23,353 nt of DNA from IMG/VR virus record IMGVR_UViG_3300027127_000025, positions 1 through 23,353 of that record. The stretch is one strand, 5' to 3'. Shown piece after piece: positions 5,914-14,900 of the stretch (position 1 is the stretch's first letter; every line of letters begins with the position of its first letter). Below the pieces are notes generated by a model, which worked only from the letters and a program-made list of their open reading frames with translations, searched no databases and was not told the origin of the DNA. The stretch is from a virus. Made by a program: the position numbers and the translations under genes.

Positions 5914-7425
5914 ATGTCAAGGGCTTCTAATCAAAAAGTTAATGCGGAGCTTTTCTCGCTGGAACCAACAGCGTTGTTAGAGTTTTTTGTTATTTACTAT
6001 GATTATATTAATACTCCAGATGATAAATTATACATTCATGGCGGTACAAATGGCATAAACGGTTCGATTTATTGGCAGGGAATAGAATATTTACCTTTCC
6101 CTATTCAAAGTTCTGGTTTTGAAAGTAAAGGCGACGGTTCGTTGCCTAGACCCAAGCTGGCAGTCTCAAATCAAGATTTTTTCGTTTCTAATTTAATTCG
6201 ACGCTATAATAATTTAGTTGGTGCAAAAGTGGTAAGAAAAAGAACTTTTGCAAAGTTTTTAGATAATCAAAATTTTTCTGACAACAAAAACCCCTACGGT
6301 TCTGCTGACGCTACTGCTGGATTAGAAGATCAAGTATTTTATATTCTTAGAAGAGCAACTGAAAATCGTGCAGTTGTTGAGTTTGAATTATCTTCTCCTT
6401 TAGAAATTGAAGACGTAACATTCCCCAAGAGATCTGTAATTGCAAGATACTGCGGTTTTCACTATCGCGGCAATGGATGCAAATACATGGGGCCACCAGT
6501 TGCTGACGAGAATGACATGCGTTTAAGAAAAGCTGTTGATTTTAAAGCGGGGCTTTTAAGAAGATATTATACAGGAACAGCTGCGGGATATGCTAGTGAT
6601 CTTAGTACAATGACGACAAAAATTGCAAATTCTACATTTAGTTCTGAAACAGTTCTTTCAAATACAACAGTAGAAAATGCAGAAAATATTGCTCATGAAT
6701 TTATAGGATATTTTAAAGTAAATGCAAATGAAGCTGGTGTTTATGAATTTGGACTTGATCCTGACGATAGCGCGGACTTATTTATAGATGGAAACAGAAT
6801 TGCATACTTTTATGGTGGCAGGGGTCAAGCAGGTTCTCCGACAGGAACAACAACTTCTACTCTTTCGTTGTCCGCAGGGTATCATAGAATTTTGATCAGA
6901 CATCATGAGTACACTGGAGGACAAGGCGTAACTTTATACTATAAGCCGCCTCCAATAACTGGGAGTTCAACTTGGGAGGCTGTACCGGCATCAAGATTTT
7001 ACTATGATGTTTTAGAGCAAAATACTTTAACTTCTAGTCAAAGATTTTATTCAAATTCCCAGTTAAGTTCTTCCATTCCTCTCGGCAACAACGCTTTGTT
7101 GGATGGATTAAATAGAGGCTTGTGGAAAGCAAATGCTGGAGTTTATAAAGTTGGAGAGTTCGTTTATATCGAGAATCATAATGTTAAAGTTGCCAAAAGA
7201 GACATAAATGCAATTCCTAACTACACCCCTCTTTTAAGATTTTATGTTTGTGTCAAAACTCATACGGCAAGCGGCGTAAGAAATCCTTCTTTCAATAAAG
7301 AATACTGGGTTTGCGACCAATGCTCTAAAACCCTTAATGGATGTAAACTAAGATTTGGATCTGGTGATTATTTACCTTTCGGTGGATTTCCTGGTGTAGA
7401 GGAATATTCAGTTTCTTCACAATAA
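5914..7425 (+). CDS. tail-tip protein L-like with inserted PA14-like domain
   Basis: 503 aa; lambda gpL is about 232 aa. Residues 1-200 follow the L family: ALLEFF near the start, a Trp-Gln-Gly-x-x-Tyr strand, GDGSLPRPKLAVSN, and ARYCGFHYRGNGCKYMGPPVAD. In lambda L four cysteines bind an iron-sulphur cluster. The same spacing is seen here as Cys180-x8-Cys189 and Cys470-x6-Cys477, with an additional Cys467. Between the pairs lie about 280 extra residues. One part is a PA14-like domain (about 213-362; GVYEFGLDPDDSADLFIDG and LSLSAGYHRILIRHHEY). The other is an aromatic CBM5/12-like module (404-466; W-x5-VY-x-VGEFVY ... FYVCVKTH ... YW). The protein should form part of the tail-tip ring; the insertions probably face outwards. 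A strong SD (AAAGGA) precedes the ATG. Confidence 0.8.
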   Translation: MSRASNQKVNAELFSLEPTALLEFFVIYYDYINTPDDKLYIHGGTNGINGSIYWQGIEYLPFPIQSSGFESKGDGSLPRPKLAVSNQDFFVSNLIRRYNNLVGAKVVRKRTFAKFLDNQNFSDNKNPYGSADATAGLEDQVFYILRRATENRAVVEFELSSPLEIEDVTFPKRSVIARYCGFHYRGNGCKYMGPPVADENDMRLRKAVDFKAGLLRRYYTGTAAGYASDLSTMTTKIANSTFSSETVLSNTTVENAENIAHEFIGYFKVNANEAGVYEFGLDPDDSADLFIDGNRIAYFYGGRGQAGSPTGTTTSTLSLSAGYHRILIRHHEYTGGQGVTLYYKPPPITGSSTWEAVPASRFYYDVLEQNTLTSSQRFYSNSQLSSSIPLGNNALLDGLNRGLWKANAGVYKVGEFVYIENHNVKVAKRDINAIPNYTPLLRFYVCVKTHTASGVRNPSFNKEYWVCDQCSKTLNGCKLRFGSGDYLPFGGFPGVEEYSVSSQ

Positions 7426-7787
7426 TGCAATCAATAATTGAACATGCAAGTAATTCTGAATTAGAAGTTTGTGGATTTGTTTTTGTTGAAAACGGAGATT
7501 TAAAAACAGAACCTGCAAAAAATATAGCGGTTTATGCGAATGATGTATTTGAAATTCATCCGTTGGAAATTCTAAGGCACATCAGGAGTGGTAAACTCGC
7601 TGCAATTTATCATACCCACCCAACCTCAACAGAACAAGAATCAACATTTGATCAATTCAACTGCGAAAACTCTTGCATTCCTTACATTATTTATAGCAAA
7701 GAAACTAAAAAATTTAATTTGTTGCTACCTAAAAAATCACATGTAAAACAAGAATATGTTGAGATACTAAAGAAAAAATATGACTAA
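7425..7787 (+). CDS. tail-tip assembly protein K-like, JAMM (MPN+) peptidase domain only
   Basis: 120 aa. The complete JAMM zinc-peptidase signature is present: Glu14 (LEVCGF), then His63-x-His65-Pro-x6-Ser73-x2-Asp76. Lambda gpK pairs such a domain with a C-terminal NlpC/P60 domain; here that second domain is absent and the protein stops soon after the JAMM fold. In lambda the protein acts in tail-tip assembly and may cleave cell-wall or tail components. The gene starts within the L stop codon (TAATG) and overlaps the next gene by 8 bases, keeping the lambda order L-K-I. Confidence 0.8.
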   Translation: MQSIIEHASNSELEVCGFVFVENGDLKTEPAKNIAVYANDVFEIHPLEILRHIRSGKLAAIYHTHPTSTEQESTFDQFNCENSCIPYIIYSKETKKFNLLLPKKSHVKQEYVEILKKKYD

Positions 7788-10416
7788 TGTTTATCTATAC
7801 GGAGAATTGCGAAACAAATTTGGCGAAGAATTTAAATTCAATATAAATTCTGCTAAAGAGGCTTTGCTCGCAATCAATGCTAATAAAAAAGGGTTTTTAG
7901 ATGAAATAAAGAAGTTGGCAATGAAGGGGGTCCATTATAGAATGGTGATTGATGATGAGGTTGTTCAACACCCCAAGGAAGCGGAGATTCAAAAAGCTCC
8001 AAATGAAATTCATATAGTTCCTATTGTTTGGGGAGCAGGGAAAAATGGTATGGCAATAGGAATGATAGTGCTTGGAGCGGTATTGGTCGTAGCTACGGGA
8101 GGACTCGCGGCAATTGGAGGTCCAGCAGCAATGGGAGCTTTCGCGGCAGGAGGTTCTTTAGCTGGAGTTGCAAGTACAGTAGCAATGATTGGTGCATCCA
8201 TTGCCATTCAAGGAGTCATGTCTTTGCTAACCCCTAAACCAAAAGCGGATTTTAATCAAGAAGTGCAGGCTGGCGGTAAATCTTATTTATTTGGAAATAA
8301 ACCGGCAAACACATCTCAAGGTCAAGCAGTTCCAGTTGGGTATGGTAGATTAAAGATTGGAAGCTCTCAAATAAGTGCAAGCACAGATCACTATGCTTTA
8401 GCAACTGATATTAAGCAATTGATGACTCCTGTTGATAAACCAATCAATGAATATGTTGAGCTAGTAGCCGATGACGAAGCTGCACCAGCCGGTGCTGTAG
8501 AAGACATGTTCAGCACCAATCAAGCTGTTGACATGGATGACACTACTACATTTTATACCGTTAATGTTTTAAATTCTTATATTGATATTGTAACAAATAG
8601 TGCAGATAAAGTTTTTTCTAATCCTGTTGAAGTTGTAGTCAGAAAAAATGGTGATATAGTTTCTAATCCAGATTTAACAACTTATGATGATAATATAAGT
8701 TATGAGTGGGAAGAATTAAGCAATGATAGCTCAAAGGGCAAAGTAAAAATAGAAAATCCATATACAGTTAAATCAGGTCTTCTTGTCAGATCTTATCATA
8801 TTCCAGATTTTACAGTTCAGTCTATTTTCACTGGATTGAAAAGCAGTCAAACTGGATATTTTCAAAAATATTCTCAAGGTGATTTAGTAAAGTTTGGTCC
8901 GTCTCAATTTAATAATTTGAAATTTGCAACTTGGGACACTGGTTATAATTATTTCAGCGGAGAACTTGTAAATTATCCAACAGGCAGTCCTGCAACTGAT
9001 ACATATTTTCAAGCAATAGTTAGTACAGGATTTTCTGGTCAATTGCCAACTGGCGCTGGAAATACCATAAACTCAACATGGTGGAGAAAAATCTTACCGC
9101 CAAATCTTGAGTATTTGTATAAATGCGTACCTGCCAATGGTGTTTCTGGCCACTTACCGACAACAGGAGAAATTGCTGGTGGAGCGCCAGTTGCAGAATC
9201 AACATTTTGGACTAGAGTTGAAACTCCCACTACTACAGCAGAGATGGATACTTTATTCTCTGACTATCCAGCCTACGAAGATAAAAATCAATATACTTAT
9301 GTTGATGCAATAGACAATGTATACGAAGGCAAAATAAATGGAACTACAGCAAATATTGATAACTATGGGATGGAGTTTCTTGGTTATTTTTATGTGCCGA
9401 CAGTTGGCGGCGATGGCAAAAGTTTCATAAAAGATGTTTTTGAAGTTGGAACAGGCACTGGATTGTACGAAATTATTAAAATTGGAGATACGGGACAATG
9501 GAGTGGTTTAGGATTTACTGGACTAGGTGGAACAGCTATACCTCCAAGAATAGGCTCAACATTTTATAAAAACCAAACGCAAGGAACTGGAAATGGCAAA
9601 ATAATGCCAGTAGGCGCATATGAATTTAAACTTGATTCTGACGATGCTTCAGATTTATATATAGATTCTACTTTGGCTAGTGCATATTATAGCGGCCATG
9701 CAATGTTTTCTGGATTTGCAAATCCGCCTTGGATCAGTCAACCAAGCAGTGCTGAAATTTCTGGACTTCATTCTTCTACCACAACATTGTATTTAACTGC
9801 TGGCTATCATCGCTTACTAGCAAGGCTGCAAGATTTAAGAGGTAGCGAAGGAATTAGTTTGTATTATAGATATGACACTAACAGAGATGGAGTATTTTCA
9901 GATTGGCAACTCGTACCAAAAGAAAAATTATTTCATTCCGTTTCTGACCTGACGACACCAAAGACTCAAAAGTTTTCTGATATAGGCAAAAGGGCTTTAA
10001 TTGTAGGTGCCACTGTAGCTGGAGAAAGATATAAAATAAAAACTGTTGGAACTACAAATTGGACATCTATTGGATCGGCAATTGCTCAAGTTGGAGCGGT
10101 TTTTGAAAGAAATTCTACAGCTATTTCTGGCAGTTCTCTCCAACAAGTTGTAGAAGATTTTATAACTTATTCTGAACAAAAATCAGCTGAATCAAATAGA
10201 ATTGCTAGATTTATATCTGAAAGACCTTTGGTTAAAGGGCAAAGAACAACTGGATATTCATTTTATAAAGCTAGATATCGATGCAAGGTTACTGTAAATA
10301 ATAGAGATATCTATTATTCCGCTCCAGTTAAAGTGAATATTAATTTCTTATCAACGCCTACAAGATTTAGAGGAGTTTCGACTCCAGAATTAAGCCAAGC
10401 AGTTCAAACGGCATAA
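7780..10416 (+). CDS. tail-tip assembly protein I-like with very long modular extension
   Basis: 878 aa, against about 220 in lambda gpI. Residues 1-84 form the ubiquitin-like N-terminal domain (VYLYGELRNKFGEEF; EIHIVPIVWGAG). Residues 89-150 are a Gly/Ala-rich hydrophobic stretch, and 165-200 carry the family's C-terminal element (SYLFGNKPANTSQGQAVPVGYGRLKIGS). The rest is extra. It has a CBM5/12-like module (384-435) with a second half-copy (445-480), and a PA14-like domain (about 534-718) interrupted by a 'Y-x-I ... W' module at 562-612. A second 'Y-x-I ... W-x2-IG' module is at 747-790, followed by a final beta-rich segment. This protein probably contributes receptor-binding surface as well as assembly function; that is inference. 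It overlaps J-N by TAATG. Confidence 0.75.
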   Translation: MTNVYLYGELRNKFGEEFKFNINSAKEALLAINANKKGFLDEIKKLAMKGVHYRMVIDDEVVQHPKEAEIQKAPNEIHIVPIVWGAGKNGMAIGMIVLGAVLVVATGGLAAIGGPAAMGAFAAGGSLAGVASTVAMIGASIAIQGVMSLLTPKPKADFNQEVQAGGKSYLFGNKPANTSQGQAVPVGYGRLKIGSSQISASTDHYALATDIKQLMTPVDKPINEYVELVADDEAAPAGAVEDMFSTNQAVDMDDTTTFYTVNVLNSYIDIVTNSADKVFSNPVEVVVRKNGDIVSNPDLTTYDDNISYEWEELSNDSSKGKVKIENPYTVKSGLLVRSYHIPDFTVQSIFTGLKSSQTGYFQKYSQGDLVKFGPSQFNNLKFATWDTGYNYFSGELVNYPTGSPATDTYFQAIVSTGFSGQLPTGAGNTINSTWWRKILPPNLEYLYKCVPANGVSGHLPTTGEIAGGAPVAESTFWTRVETPTTTAEMDTLFSDYPAYEDKNQYTYVDAIDNVYEGKINGTTANIDNYGMEFLGYFYVPTVGGDGKSFIKDVFEVGTGTGLYEIIKIGDTGQWSGLGFTGLGGTAIPPRIGSTFYKNQTQGTGNGKIMPVGAYEFKLDSDDASDLYIDSTLASAYYSGHAMFSGFANPPWISQPSSAEISGLHSSTTTLYLTAGYHRLLARLQDLRGSEGISLYYRYDTNRDGVFSDWQLVPKEKLFHSVSDLTTPKTQKFSDIGKRALIVGATVAGERYKIKTVGTTNWTSIGSAIAQVGAVFERNSTAISGSSLQQVVEDFITYSEQKSAESNRIARFISERPLVKGQRTTGYSFYKARYRCKVTVNNRDIYYSAPVKVNINFLSTPTRFRGVSTPELSQAVQTA

Positions 10417-11309
10417 TGAAAATTTTAAATCCATACAGATTTTATAGAGGAAGCAGCAGTGGGAAACAAAATAATAAGGTTCCTTCTCTTACTCCTCCAA
10501 GACCTCAAGATTTAAAAAAATCCATATCAATTGCAGAAATTGTCGATTTACTTTGCGAAGGTCCGATTTATGGCTTGGTTGATCAATTTGGCAAAAAAGT
10601 TTATGGCTTAGACATGTTAAAGGGAGTCTATTTGAATAAAGTACCAGTTATGAATTATGATGGTAAATATAATTTCCGAAATGTTGTTATGGAAATTAAT
10701 TTGGGAACAGAGAATCAAAAGCCATTGGCTAATTTTAGTAATGTTTTCATTTATAAACCAGCTAGTTTTAGATTACTAGGGCCGGTAAATGTTCCAAGTG
10801 ATCAAAGTGTTGGTGGATCTAATGACGTAAGAGATGGGAAAAGTTTTACAAACTGGGCGCTTGGCTATCCAACAGATGTTAGAGATCCATTCACATTTGT
10901 TCATCATATAAAAAATAAAGACGTAAGAAAAATTAGAATCAGTTTAATTATTGAAGCTCTCAGCGATACAGTTGATAAAGGTTCTGCTCCTGGTGAATCT
11001 GGCGATCTGGGTATGCAAAAACCAACAACAGTTGTTATCGCTGTTACACACGGTATCGAAGGTACAAGAAAAGTCACAACAAAAGAATATCCTATTACTG
11101 GAACAGTAACTTCTCCTTACGCTTACATGTTAGGTGAACCAGTTTCGCAATCAACTAGAATAGGTTCTGGAGCAGTGACTTCAAGCGGAGGAGCGACCAC
11201 AACTACAAGCGCAACTCCAAGTTCTGGGGGTGCATCACCTAGACTACCTGGTTTAACCGCAGGTCAAATAGAAGCCGCTCAACCCTCGGTGCCTATAAAT
11301 CAACCATAA
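10416..11309 (+). CDS. central tail-tip (J-like) protein, N-terminal part as a separate ORF
   Basis: 297 aa. Residues 33-110 match the start of lambda gpJ: ISIAEIVDLLCEGPIYGLVDQ, then VYLNKVPVMNYDGKYNFRNV and EINLGTENQKP. Later, DVRKIRISLIIEALSDT and the segment ending GTVTSPYAY correspond to the early beta domain. The last 60 residues (Ser/Thr/Gly/Pro-rich, ending in PRLPGLTAG ... INQP) look like a disordered linker. In other phages the frame would continue into the main J body. Here it stops at TAA (11307-11309), and the next parts are in other frames. Confidence 0.75.
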   Translation: MKILNPYRFYRGSSSGKQNNKVPSLTPPRPQDLKKSISIAEIVDLLCEGPIYGLVDQFGKKVYGLDMLKGVYLNKVPVMNYDGKYNFRNVVMEINLGTENQKPLANFSNVFIYKPASFRLLGPVNVPSDQSVGGSNDVRDGKSFTNWALGYPTDVRDPFTFVHHIKNKDVRKIRISLIIEALSDTVDKGSAPGESGDLGMQKPTTVVIAVTHGIEGTRKVTTKEYPITGTVTSPYAYMLGEPVSQSTRIGSGAVTSSGGATTTTSATPSSGGASPRLPGLTAGQIEAAQPSVPINQP

Positions 11310-11324
11310 TTATAAATTTATAAT
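11309..11324. repeat. 16-bp perfect palindrome at the first J junction
   Basis: ATTATAAATTTATAAT is its own reverse complement. It begins at the last base of the J-N stop codon and runs into the first two bases of the next ATG. There is no SD in the 13-base spacer. It could be a protein-binding or recombination site, or simply AT-rich spacer that keeps the start open. Confidence 0.5.
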
Positions 11325-11889
11325 GCCATTAGAAAAAACATATCAAGAGCTTTTGGCCTCAAAGATAAACCCAAGAAACCCTTCTGCGGTTTTACCTGTT
11401 ATTTATAATTTAAGAAAAAAGTCTTTTGAGCCTTACGTTCCTACAGCAACAAATAGAATTATATTTTCTCCTGGTGTTGTGGGGGATGGAGCAACTGCGG
11501 TATTTGATGTTATTAGTCCTACAAGTTATACGAGAAGTCAAACTATTACTTTGTCTGGCACGGCAACTTATATATTAACAGATGGTACTACGTCTTATAC
11601 AAAAGCAGCTACTAGTATAGTAGCTCAAATAGATGTTGGAATAACAAATGAAAATAGAAATTTAATTGGATATCAGCAAAGAGTTTTAGCTTCTGAAATA
11701 GGAGACAATGGAGTATTTTCTTTTACAATTTCAAGTGAAATTATGGAGAAATTAAGTATCGGCACTCATTATGTTTATATTGATGCCGCTTCTCCTGATA
11801 ATGCGCCAGTTAGACTTTCTGCAAGCAGCACGCCTTCAAATCCAACTGATCCACTTTACTATACAAGAACCTTTACAATAACAGCATAA
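11323..11889 (+). CDS. tail-tip accessory protein between the two J parts
   Basis: 188 aa, no direct family recognised. After a short helical start (LEKTYQELLASK) it is rich in Thr, Ser and Val and looks like one or two immunoglobulin-like beta domains (TITLSGTATYILTDG; HYVYIDAASPDN; YTRTFTITA). It lies exactly where lambda J would run on from its N-terminal region to the 'LP-x-...-RYVIVEKRTAET' segment. It is therefore probably a structural decoration or connector of the tail tip. No SD is present; the start follows a 13-base AT-rich spacer. Confidence 0.65.
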   Translation: MPLEKTYQELLASKINPRNPSAVLPVIYNLRKKSFEPYVPTATNRIIFSPGVVGDGATAVFDVISPTSYTRSQTITLSGTATYILTDGTTSYTKAATSIVAQIDVGITNENRNLIGYQQRVLASEIGDNGVFSFTISSEIMEKLSIGTHYVYIDAASPDNAPVRLSASSTPSNPTDPLYYTRTFTITA

Positions 11890-11905
11890 ATTTTATTATA
11901 TATAA
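11890..11905 (+). promoter_or_regulatory. AT-only spacer before the main J ORF
   Basis: The 16 bases are all A or T (ATTTTATTATATATAA) and hold no SD. With the following ATG they form TATAAATG, close to the T4-type late -10 TATAAATA, but a start from it would fall inside the coding region. An unstructured initiation region is more likely than a promoter. Confidence 0.25.
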
Positions 11906-14900
11906 ATGGAACCGAACTCTACAGATCCAGATGAAGGCACAAGCAGCAGTGTTGATACCAATGTGGTTTCTCAGGCAACTTTACGCAATTCAAATGAAAT
12001 TGAATTATTGCCTTCTGAAAATGGCAGAGACAGGTATGTTATAGTAGAAAAAAGAACTGCTGAAACAATTTCTCCTTTAGTAAAAAAAGAGGTCGTATTA
12101 GATGGTATTTACGAAGTAATAGATAGAAACTTTTCATATCCATATGTAGCTCACGTTGGTATGAAATTTGATTCAAGAACATTTGGTAACATGCCAAATA
12201 GAGAGTTTGATGTGAAAATGAAGAAGGTAAAAGTGCCTTCTAATTATTTTCCTATTGGTGGAGATGGTTTAGACAGAAGATATGTCTTTGCCAATCCAGA
12301 TTATCCAGCAAACCCAAATAGTCTTGACGTTATATTCATGGTTGATCAAAACATGAATGCTCAAACTAAAGCTTTGATAAGAAGAAATTTGCAAGAAATG
12401 ATCTTCAAATTAGTTGCTGGATATACTAATATAAGATTTTCTATATGGCAAACGGCTGCATCGGGAACTAATACGGTCGTAAATCAAGCAACCAATGAAA
12501 CTATAGTTGGATTTACATATTATAATACGGCCTCGTTTGCAGAAATGGAAACTCCAGATTCTGCTGGAGCAAATCAAACAAATTTATTTAAACAATTAGA
12601 CACTGCTCTAAGCACAGCCCAATTAAGTCCAGCAACAAATCCTTCCGAAACTAATATTGCCAATTTCTTTTTAAGAAAAAGTCAATTCAGTATAACTGAT
12701 GAAGTAGGCAAGCTGTCAGAAGAAACCGTTCTTCAAAATCTTTGGAAAAATACAGTAAGAAAAGTCGTTTATTTTTCTGGATCAACTCCAGAAACGATGA
12801 GTTCCGAAACTTATCAAATTCTCTTGAACAGGGCAAGAGAAGCTGGAATTCAATTGTATTATTTAAATACAGACCCTGATCGTTCTGGGACAAGAACTCT
12901 CAGAGAACTCGCAGAAGACACTGGTGGTGCAAAATTTAATTTACTTTACGATTCTGATTCAAAACTACAACAGTTTTGCAATACAAACTTTTACGACAGT
13001 AATAAAATTTATTACGGAGATTGGGACGGTACTTTTAAAATTGCTTGGACAGATAATCCCGCATGGATTTTGTATGATATAATTACAGACTTTAATTATG
13101 GTTTGGGCAATTATATTGATTCCTCTTCTGTTGATAAATGGACTTTGTATGATATTGGTAGATACTGTGACGCTGTAGATGATGATGGCAGATTTAGAGG
13201 CGTGCCTGATGGTAAAGGAGGTCTTGAGCCAAGATATACATGTAATATTATTTTCTATAATAAAGATGAAGCCTATAATGTATTAAAAGATATCGCAGCA
13301 ATATTTAAAGGAATTATCTATTGGAATACAGAAGGCTTTTCTTTCTTCGCTGACAAGAAAAAAGAGCCATTGGTTTATTTTGCAAATACTAACGTTAAAG
13401 ATGGTTTATTTAGCTATTCTGAAACCGCAAAGAATAAAAGATATACTAGTGTAGAGGTAACTTATAATGACAAATTTGATAATTATAAAACTAAAGTCGA
13501 ATTTGTCGAAGACGTTGACGGAATTTTAAATTATGGTTTGAATCCTTATAAAATAAATGCGGCTGGATGCACTTCACGATCAGAAGCTAGAAGAATAGGA
13601 AGATATGCATTAACAAGCTCTATATACGAGACAGATACAGTTACCTTCACTGCTGGATTAGAAGGCGCGTATTTACAACCTGGCGATGTATTTGGTATCA
13701 GCGATGAAATAAGAAACGTTGGCAGATCATTTGGTAGAATATTAGAAGTCAATGAAACAGCTAAAACAATTAAAATTGATGGTGAGTTCAACACTGGTTT
13801 AGACTCTGGAGTTTACATCCATGTGCCATCTGGTAATTTTTCTCTCTCCGATTTAAATTCTTTAACTGGAAGTGACGGTGGATTTACCGGAACTCTTGAA
13901 CAAATTAGAGCCAGAAGACAAAAACAAACTAGAAAGTTTAATATTCATACGGTCACAGACGACACATATGGGGCCACTTTAACTTTAACTGGAGATTTCT
14001 TATTAAAATCAGGTATATTTGATGTTTATGCGCTTGAAAATAGAACTACAGGAGCTTCTTCAACGTACACGGGTATAACAACATTAACTGGTGTAGTTTA
14101 TAACTTTCCTCCGCATACCGTTGTAAATGGAAATCCAAGGTGGGATACTTTGACTTTCTCTGGCATTTCTGGAGTGCTTTCTAATCTTGAAATAGATATT
14201 GATTTTTCTGGAGACGCTGGGACTGGATTATTAATATCTGCCTCAACCCCAAGTTGGGAAGGAATTATAACTGGTTTTAATAATATTAATTCAGACAGTG
14301 GAGATTTTGCTTGGACTGTCGCATCTGAAGGAAGATTAGAGTCTTATAACTCAGCTGTTATTTATAGATACAATAGTGGAGGCGCTTATGAGGCGTCTAA
14401 CTTATTAGGCAATATTAATAGCATATGGTCTAACCCTGTTTATACTAACGCAAGTACTGGAGATGTTGTTATTGCTGTGTGGCCAAGTGGAACACTAGAT
14501 TCTACAACTCCAAATGCAATATGGTCAACCGGATACGCAGCAACAGAAGTATTCAAATTGGGATTAGATACAAATACTAGCAAAGATAATTGCTTATATT
14601 GTGTCGCGCTAATTAAAGAAGGTTATCGTTTACTTGAAGCTGGTAGCAAAAGAGGTTTAGATTATCCTGGTATAAAATTTAATTATAGAGATTTGTTGGC
14701 TTATTCTAAGTTACGTCCATATTATACTTTTGTTCAAGCTGATTTCGGAAGCAGAGCAGAATCTATTTATGAAGATTGGAAATCTGGCAGAGATTATTCT
14801 GTTGGAAATATTGTAAAACATTATTCCGATACATATATCTGCACAAGATCTCATAAATCTTCTGAATATTTCAGCGAAGATTATTTAAATTCATTTACAA

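Noticed and set aside
11311-11908. T4-type late promoters (TATAAATA-like) at the J junctions
   Set aside because: The matches are TATAAATT and TATAAATG in all-AT spacers; transcripts would start inside the next ORF and AT-rich chance matches are expected.
10416-11910. Group I intron, intein or programmed frameshift to explain the split J
   Set aside because: The spacers are only 13 and 16 bases, the middle ORF has no endonuclease or splicing motif, each ORF has its own ATG and stop, and no slippery heptamer is evident at the stops.
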